A DNA stretch of 64,000 nucleotides from CANIZL01 sp043788645 (GTDB taxonomy: Bacteria > Verrucomicrobiota > Verrucomicrobiia > Limisphaerales > UBA9464). The DNA lies in the NCBI GenBank assembly GCA_043788645.1, contig JAYVTS010000144.1:8348-72347 (forward strand). The letters run 5' to 3'. This document shows positions 59,822-64,000 of the stretch, piece after piece. Each line of letters begins with the position of its first letter. Within the stretch, counting starts at the first letter, position 1. Position numbers and translations under genes: made by a program. The notes under the pieces are model-generated. The model saw nothing but the letters and a program-made list of their open reading frames with translations, did no database searches and was not told where the DNA came from.

Positions 59822-61315
59822 TTAATCGAGCTGCTGGGTGGGACCTTCGATTGGAACGGTGGGTTGCGAAGGTTTCCGCACCGGGAGCCACCGAGAGAGG
59901 TCGGCTGGATGACCTTCAAACCGCGACCACAGCGGTCGCACTCGATAAAAGACAGCACCTTGTTTTCGCGCCGTACTCTGCCATCCCAGCCAACCGGGGC
60001 GGGCTAGATCGACTTCAATGGATTCCCAATGGATCAGGTCGAGGGACCCTTCTATCCGATAGAGTTGACCGGCGGGAATATTGAGATCACAGCCAAAACG
60101 GCCACCGGCAATTCGTTCACCTGAGAGAGTCGGCAGGGTCTGAGTGAGGATTTCACAATGAAAACCACCCGCAGCGAGGGCGACCACATTGGTCAGGCCG
60201 AGCGGAATCAAGGTTTGGCCAGCCGCATTGTCTCCCCACACGACGAGGGTGCCATTTTGGCGTAGCGCACACGCATGATAGTTTCCGGCCGCAATGGCCA
60301 CGACCTGACCAGCGGCCGTCGGCACGTCTAGCTGATGAAAATCATTGTTTCCCCAAGCCCGTACGGTCCCGTCTGGCTTGAGTGCAAGGCTAAAACTTTT
60401 TCCGGCGGAAATCGCCACCACCGGACCAAGGTTGGTCGGAGGCGTCCACGCGTTTCTTTCCGCCCACGGCCCCCATCCGATGATCGAACCGTCTTGGCGC
60501 AAGGCCAAGCTATGTCGCAAACCACCGGCAATGCTGATGATTTTGGACAAGTCGGGTTTCACCGCCGCGTAGACCTCAAGTGCTTCGGGAGGTTCAAATG
60601 CGCCCCCTTCTTCCGCGTCGTACTCCGATCCAGGCAACGCTCCACCCCAGGCTCTTAACGTACCGTCAGCCCGCAACGCGAGGCTGTAGTCTCGCCCGGC
60701 GGTGATCGCCACCACCTGGTCCAATTCCGGCGGTACATGGGTTTGGCCCGCTTGGTTCCAACCCCATGCGATTACTTTCCCGTCCGCTGTGAGCGCCAAG
60801 CTATGATCGCTCCCAGCGGCGATCGCGATGACTCCGTTCAATCCCACCGGGACGTCCGTCTGCCCGGACAAGTTCGAACCGACCGCATAAACCGTCCCGT
60901 CCCGCTTGAGCAAAAGGGTGTGCTTTTCACCCGCAGCGATTCCGACGGTATTAGCCGTTGCGCGGATTTGATTGGTCAGGGTCGTCGGCGAGTCGGTGTC
61001 GACGGACCATCTAGCGGAGGAGAAATTAGTCGCCCCACCCAGGGTTCCTATCAAGGGTAAGATAACGGGGGCTGAGATGGTTTGCCCATAATTATACCGA
61101 CTGGCCGAGGGACCCAAACCGAGGGCAGCTCCGCCTCCCCAACCGGTTACGGCAAACGTATAAGCCACCGGCAGATTGGCATTGCCGGTCAGCTCGACGA
61201 CGGCGGTGGGAGAGAGAGGAACCGTGTCATAAGCCCCGAGGAGGGGATTAATTAGCGGCGAAAAACTGACGACTAACCATCCCGCCCAACCCCGGCAAAA
61301 GCGGGTCGGGTTCAT
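59822..61315 (-). CDS. Secreted RCC1-repeat protein
   Basis: A 497-residue exported protein with a leader MNPTRFCRGWAGWLVVSFSP. Residues ~160-400 hold six or seven RCC1-type repeats, each with GxxHSLAL-like and GxVxAWG-like segments (VIAIAAGSDHSLALTADGKV, VVAITAGRDYSLALRADGTL, IISIAGGLRHSLALRQDGSI, VVAIAAGNYHACALRQNGTL). A C-terminal beta domain (FGCDLNIPAGQLYRIEGSLD) follows. It should form an extracellular beta-propeller, ligand unknown. Its ATG overlaps the stop of the upstream prepilin gene (61312-61315), so they form a coupled pair. Confidence 0.9.
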   Translation of the reverse strand: MNPTRFCRGWAGWLVVSFSPLINPLLGAYDTVPLSPTAVVELTGNANLPVAYTFAVTGWGGGAALGLGPSASRYNYGQTISAPVILPLIGTLGGATNFSSARWSVDTDSPTTLTNQIRATANTVGIAAGEKHTLLLKRDGTVYAVGSNLSGQTDVPVGLNGVIAIAAGSDHSLALTADGKVIAWGWNQAGQTHVPPELDQVVAITAGRDYSLALRADGTLRAWGGALPGSEYDAEEGGAFEPPEALEVYAAVKPDLSKIISIAGGLRHSLALRQDGSIIGWGPWAERNAWTPPTNLGPVVAISAGKSFSLALKPDGTVRAWGNNDFHQLDVPTAAGQVVAIAAGNYHACALRQNGTLVVWGDNAAGQTLIPLGLTNVVALAAGGFHCEILTQTLPTLSGERIAGGRFGCDLNIPAGQLYRIEGSLDLIHWESIEVDLARPGWLGWQSTARKQGAVFYRVRPLWSRFEGHPADLSRWLPVRKPSQPTVPIEGPTQQLD

Positions 61316-62199
61316 CGCGGTGGCAAGGCAAAATTATCTCCCCGCTCAATCCTCTGGCGCAGTTCGAGCGCGGGCCAGCTTTGAACGTGACCATCTCCGA
61401 ACAAATAGTTAGCTCCCCGGCCATGGCGGTTAGGTTCGATATCGGCGAGCACATGTTCCCAACCCAGCAACCAAATCTCCGGATGTACCCGATCTTCCCC
61501 CGCCTGGTAACCCGCCAACGAGGCTTCAAAAGTGAGGAATGTCTCGGCCGGGGCGTTCAACCGATCCATTCGAGGACAATCGGTGGGAGTCATCAAGGGA
61601 CCGCCGTCCGGACCTAAGACTTGGTCCAGGCAGGTATTGAGGAGGTAGCTGGAACTCAGGTCCTCCCGGCGTTGCTTTCGAGCAGCGTCCGCGGGGCAGA
61701 TGCGGAGTTCGTGCCACCCGGGCAGTTGGTTGGTCAACGAGACCACCCAGGAATCGAAAATACGCCCTGCGATCGGCGGCAACCTTGAATCGTTTGCGGT
61801 GGAGGGCAGGCGTCCTTCGGAATCTGCATCGGCGTAAAACTTCAATCCAAGACCCAGTTGTCGGAGATGATTGAGGCACTGGACCGAGCGGGTACGATTC
61901 CATGCGGAAGCAAAGGCCGGAAACGCCAGACCCGCCAGTACTCCCAGGACAGCCGTTACGGTCAGGAGTTCTACCAAAGTGAAAGCGTTCTTCCCCGTTT
62001 CGCTAAGCCCCCTTTTTCTGATGGGAACGCATCGGTCGCCTGGGCGGTCGGCCGCTCGCTCCGCCTCACTCGGAGAGGGTGCGAGACATCCGGGCTTGGA
62101 CCCGGATTCCAAAACAGATGTTCGCCGAAACGGCATGCCAATGGCTGTGCTACGCCTAGTTGAACCCTCTGGCAAGGCATCATTCCGATTCGTGTTCAT
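61312..62199 (-). CDS. Prepilin-like (FTLVELL) protein
   Basis: A 295-residue pseudopilin-type protein. The cleavage motif GKNAFTLVELLTVTAVLGVL begins about 70 residues in, followed by AFPAFASAWNRTRSVQCLNH and LRQLGLGLKFYADADSEGRL. The C-terminal RHGRGANYLFGDGHVQSWPA contains the H-x8/9-DGH-type ending. The 70-residue basic, Pro/Ser/Arg-rich N-terminus before the motif is unusual. A later start cannot be fixed, because no good ATG lies between. It is 30 bp downstream of the ECF sigma gene and coupled to the RCC1 gene. Confidence 0.85.
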   Translation of the reverse strand: MNTNRNDALPEGSTRRSTAIGMPFRRTSVLESGSKPGCLAPSPSEAERAADRPGDRCVPIRKRGLSETGKNAFTLVELLTVTAVLGVLAGLAFPAFASAWNRTRSVQCLNHLRQLGLGLKFYADADSEGRLPSTANDSRLPPIAGRIFDSWVVSLTNQLPGWHELRICPADAARKQRREDLSSSYLLNTCLDQVLGPDGGPLMTPTDCPRMDRLNAPAETFLTFEASLAGYQAGEDRVHPEIWLLGWEHVLADIEPNRHGRGANYLFGDGHVQSWPALELRQRIERGDNFALPPR

Positions 62200-62229
62200 C
62201 AGAATCCACAGGTGGAGAGTCGGTATACC

Positions 62230-63477
62230 CTAGCGTCCGATCGCTTTTAGGTTAATGGCGGCGAGGCGAGGTTCCGGATTGTCTGGCGAGGCCGGTGCGA
62301 GCCAAAGATCACCGCTGCCGATCATGACCCCTTCGAGATTCGAGAACAGCGCGGCGCGCGGGCACTTGGCCAGCGCCGCTCGAACTTCTGGAGTAAAAAT
62401 TGCGGTGTAACTGGCGCTGAATGCCGTCGCATCTGGGATCACCCGTGCTTCGGACCCGTTATTGAGCCGAAAGGGAAACCGAACACGCGTCGCGACAGCC
62501 TCAACGTCCCCGCGGGCCACTGCAGCCTGGAGTTCGCCAATGACGACATGCACTCGGTCAGCGTCGGGAAAACCGGCCGACCGATAATCTGCTCGCACCG
62601 AGGTGGCTCGGGCAGAAGGTTGACGGATTCGCCCGGATGAATCGACCAGGGCAACGGTCATCGTTCCGGCCGTGATCAGGGCGGCAGCCCCAAACAGCCA
62701 CGGCTTCAATTGGACCCAGAGCCAATGGTGGCCCACTGATTTGGCCAGTGCGGCCGCGGGGGTCGCCCAGGCGGCGCTGCTTTTTGCCGCTAACGCCACG
62801 GTGGCGGCTTTCAACCCAAGGCCGACGGGGACTGCTGCTTGGGCCGTATTCGCCGCCGCCTGGGCGGAAAGGAGCGAGCCGAGCCCTAGTACGGATGCGG
62901 TGACGCCACGGTGGACGAGAAGTGTTTGTAGTTTCCCCATCGCACGCGTGACCCGTTTGCGGGCCGCTTCCTCCGTCAGCCGCAAAGCGGTGCCCACTTC
63001 GGGGAAAGATTTCTCTTCAAAGAACCGCAGCAAGATGGCCGCTCGGTCCGTCTCACCCAGTTGCGCGAGGCAACCGTCGAGTTCTGGCGCAATGTGCGTC
63101 CAGGAATCGTTCGTGGCTGAAGGTCCCGCGCACGAAATAGGATCGAGGGCGTCTTCCTGGGCTTTCATGGAATAGGCAACGGTTTCACGGAACTGACGAC
63201 GACGTTCCGCCTTCAGCAAGTCGCTCGCGGCGAAACGGACCGAGCGAAACAACCAACCACCGAGCAGCACCTGATCATCAAACGTTTCTGCTTTGCGGGC
63301 GAGCAAAATAAAGACCGCCTGAACGACTTCTTCGGCTAGGTCTGACCGCCCGGTCTGCCGCAATGCCGAGGCATGGACCATCCCCACATAACGCTGCACC
63401 AATTCGGTGAAGGCGGGCTCCGAGCCCGCTTCGACGTAGGCTCGGAGTAGTTCGTGATCTGACTGCGGATTACTCAT
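62230..63477 (-). CDS. ECF sigma factor with membrane-anchored C-terminal extension
   Basis: A 415-residue protein from ATG 63477 (63486 also possible). Residues 1-180 are a sigma-70 ECF module: region 2 with AFTELVQRYVGMVHASALRQ and DLAEEVVQAVFILLARKA, region 4 with AAILLRFFEEKSFPEVGTAL and EEAARKRVTRAMGKLQTLL. An Ala-rich stretch follows, then a transmembrane helix (WLFGAAALITAGTMTVALVD). An extracytoplasmic domain of ~120 residues ends the chain (VIGELQAAVARGDVEAVATR, FPFRLNNG, SNLEGVMIGSGDLWLAP) and looks NTF2-like. There is no separate anti-sigma gene. It heads the sigma-prepilin-RCC1 unit. Confidence 0.88.
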   Translation of the reverse strand: MSNPQSDHELLRAYVEAGSEPAFTELVQRYVGMVHASALRQTGRSDLAEEVVQAVFILLARKAETFDDQVLLGGWLFRSVRFAASDLLKAERRRQFRETVAYSMKAQEDALDPISCAGPSATNDSWTHIAPELDGCLAQLGETDRAAILLRFFEEKSFPEVGTALRLTEEAARKRVTRAMGKLQTLLVHRGVTASVLGLGSLLSAQAAANTAQAAVPVGLGLKAATVALAAKSSAAWATPAAALAKSVGHHWLWVQLKPWLFGAAALITAGTMTVALVDSSGRIRQPSARATSVRADYRSAGFPDADRVHVVIGELQAAVARGDVEAVATRVRFPFRLNNGSEARVIPDATAFSASYTAIFTPEVRAALAKCPRAALFSNLEGVMIGSGDLWLAPASPDNPEPRLAAINLKAIGR

Positions 63478-63682
63478 GCCGCTCACTCATTTAATCCTCT
63501 AGCAGACGGACAAAGGCGTCCAGAAGCGGACAAGAAAAGGAATTTTAATTCCCGACATTCCGCGGTAAGAATTTCCGTAACTTCGTGCTGGGTGATGAAA
63601 ATACCGTTGCGACCGTCCTGGAGCATGCCGCCGATGGGTTCCGGCCCTGCTTAGGGTTCAGCCTAAGAAAACAAGGAACAAA
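63478..63682. other. Upstream region of the sigma gene
   Basis: The stretch leading to the sigma start must contain its promoter, but I cannot identify a convincing one. No gene seen. Confidence 0.3.
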
Positions 63683-63775
63683 AACAAGGGACAGGCGGGT
63701 TGAAAAACATAAAAGTCAAAATAACTATCCTGTTTTATTATGACGCGAGACCGTTTTCAATCCGCCTGTCCCTTG
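63683..63775. repeat. Inverted repeat with ACAAGGGACAGG arms
   Basis: AACAAGGGACAGGCGGGTTG plus AAAA (63683-63706) pairs with TTTTCAATCCGCCTGTCCCT plus TG (63754-63775) around an AT-rich loop. The ACAAGGGACAGG word also occurs at 4786-4797, and CCTGTTGTCCCTTG repeats just after the right arm. Confidence 0.65.
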
Positions 63776-63805
63776 CCTGTTGTCCCTTGCCTGTCTTGCC
63801 TTCGG

Positions 63806-63853
63806 AGTGGGTGCCGCCCCGGCACCCACGAGCGACATAGGGAGCGAGGCCCT
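63806..63853. repeat. GGGTGCCG-palindrome repeat, copy 2
   Basis: GGGTGCCGCCCCGGCACCC followed by ACGAGCGACATAGGGAGCG, matching 41954-42003. The remaining 150 bases to the window edge show no recognisable gene. Confidence 0.6.
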
Positions 63854-64000
63854 GCGGCCACAGCCTAACTCTCAAAAATAGGTTTGAATGGAACAGGTGC
63901 TTCAACCAAACACCGCCACCCGCAGTTTCCGAAGCGTAAAGAGTCCCTCGGACGCCAGTCCGGTCATCGTACGGGCTCCGCTCTGGCGGGTTGGACCGAA

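Overview
The window looks like a chromosomal segment of a GC-rich verrucomicrobium, probably of the Pedosphaera/Limisphaerales type. This is inferred from protein families, since there is no rRNA to check. The pointers are a VPDSG-type C-terminal sorting signal, two prepilin-like proteins with FTLIELL/FTLVELL leaders and an H-x9-DG-like C-terminus, a SecD-SecF fusion next to yajC, DUF2339/DUF3999 neighbours, an ECF sigma factor with a membrane-anchored extension, RCC1 repeats, and Tat-exported Gfo/Idh/MocA and TIM-barrel proteins.

Layout. Positions 1-1100 hold a truncated reading frame and the relic of a nucleotidyltransferase. 1.1-4.7 kb is a compact prpB-prpC-prpD methylcitrate-cycle operon for propionyl-CoA oxidation. 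4.7-5.5 kb is a non-coding block with a 225-bp tandem duplication and hairpins. 5.5-9.85 kb is a DUF2339 membrane protein overlapping a DUF3999 gene that is broken by a poly-C frameshift and two in-frame stops. 10.2-10.85 kb is a strikingly AT-rich island built of a degenerate ~280-bp duplication. 11.4-23 kb is mostly core envelope and housekeeping: uppP, purC-mnmE, a DUF2959 lipoprotein with a strong terminator, yajC-secDF, a GxxExxY protein flanked by inverted repeats, murJ, a DruA-like relic and a coiled-coil membrane protein. 23-31 kb carries a PhoD-like phosphatase, tRNA-Tyr, xerC-kdsD, an RDD protein, a PIG-L deacetylase fused to a CBM9-like domain, an SGNH hydrolase and a beta-CASP metallo-hydrolase. 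32-42 kb has two related lipoprotein leaders, one on an NlpC/P60 peptidase, a prepilin-like protein, rsmE, the Sua5-type tRNA t6A enzyme, fmt, an MBL-fold relic, a Nudix hydrolase, ugd, a TPR protein, aroK and a base-excision glycosylase. 42-54 kb is rich in exported hydrolases: a Tat TIM-barrel protein, a YncE/phosphoesterase fusion, a VPDSG-CTERM protein followed by a second PhoD, and prolyl oligopeptidase, then a SIS isomerase and a STAS protein. 54-58 kb is a glycan cluster (O-antigen ligase-like protein and two GT4 enzymes). 58-63.5 kb, on the minus strand, is a Gfo/Idh/MocA oxidoreductase and an ECF sigma factor, prepilin and RCC1 unit.

Two themes stand out. One is envelope and glycan assembly (uppP, murJ, kdsD, SIS isomerase, ugd, ligase and GTs, SecDF/YajC). 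The other is export of phospho- and peptide-hydrolases. The intergenic spaces are seeded with several families of short dispersed palindromic elements, most clearly a 165-bp element present twice and a CACGGATG inverted repeat present four times. Gene relics are also common. I did not find a CRISPR array, an intact transposase, a prophage or a complete known defence system. The least explained items are the palindromic element families, the AT-rich duplicated island and the ECF-prepilin-RCC1 unit.
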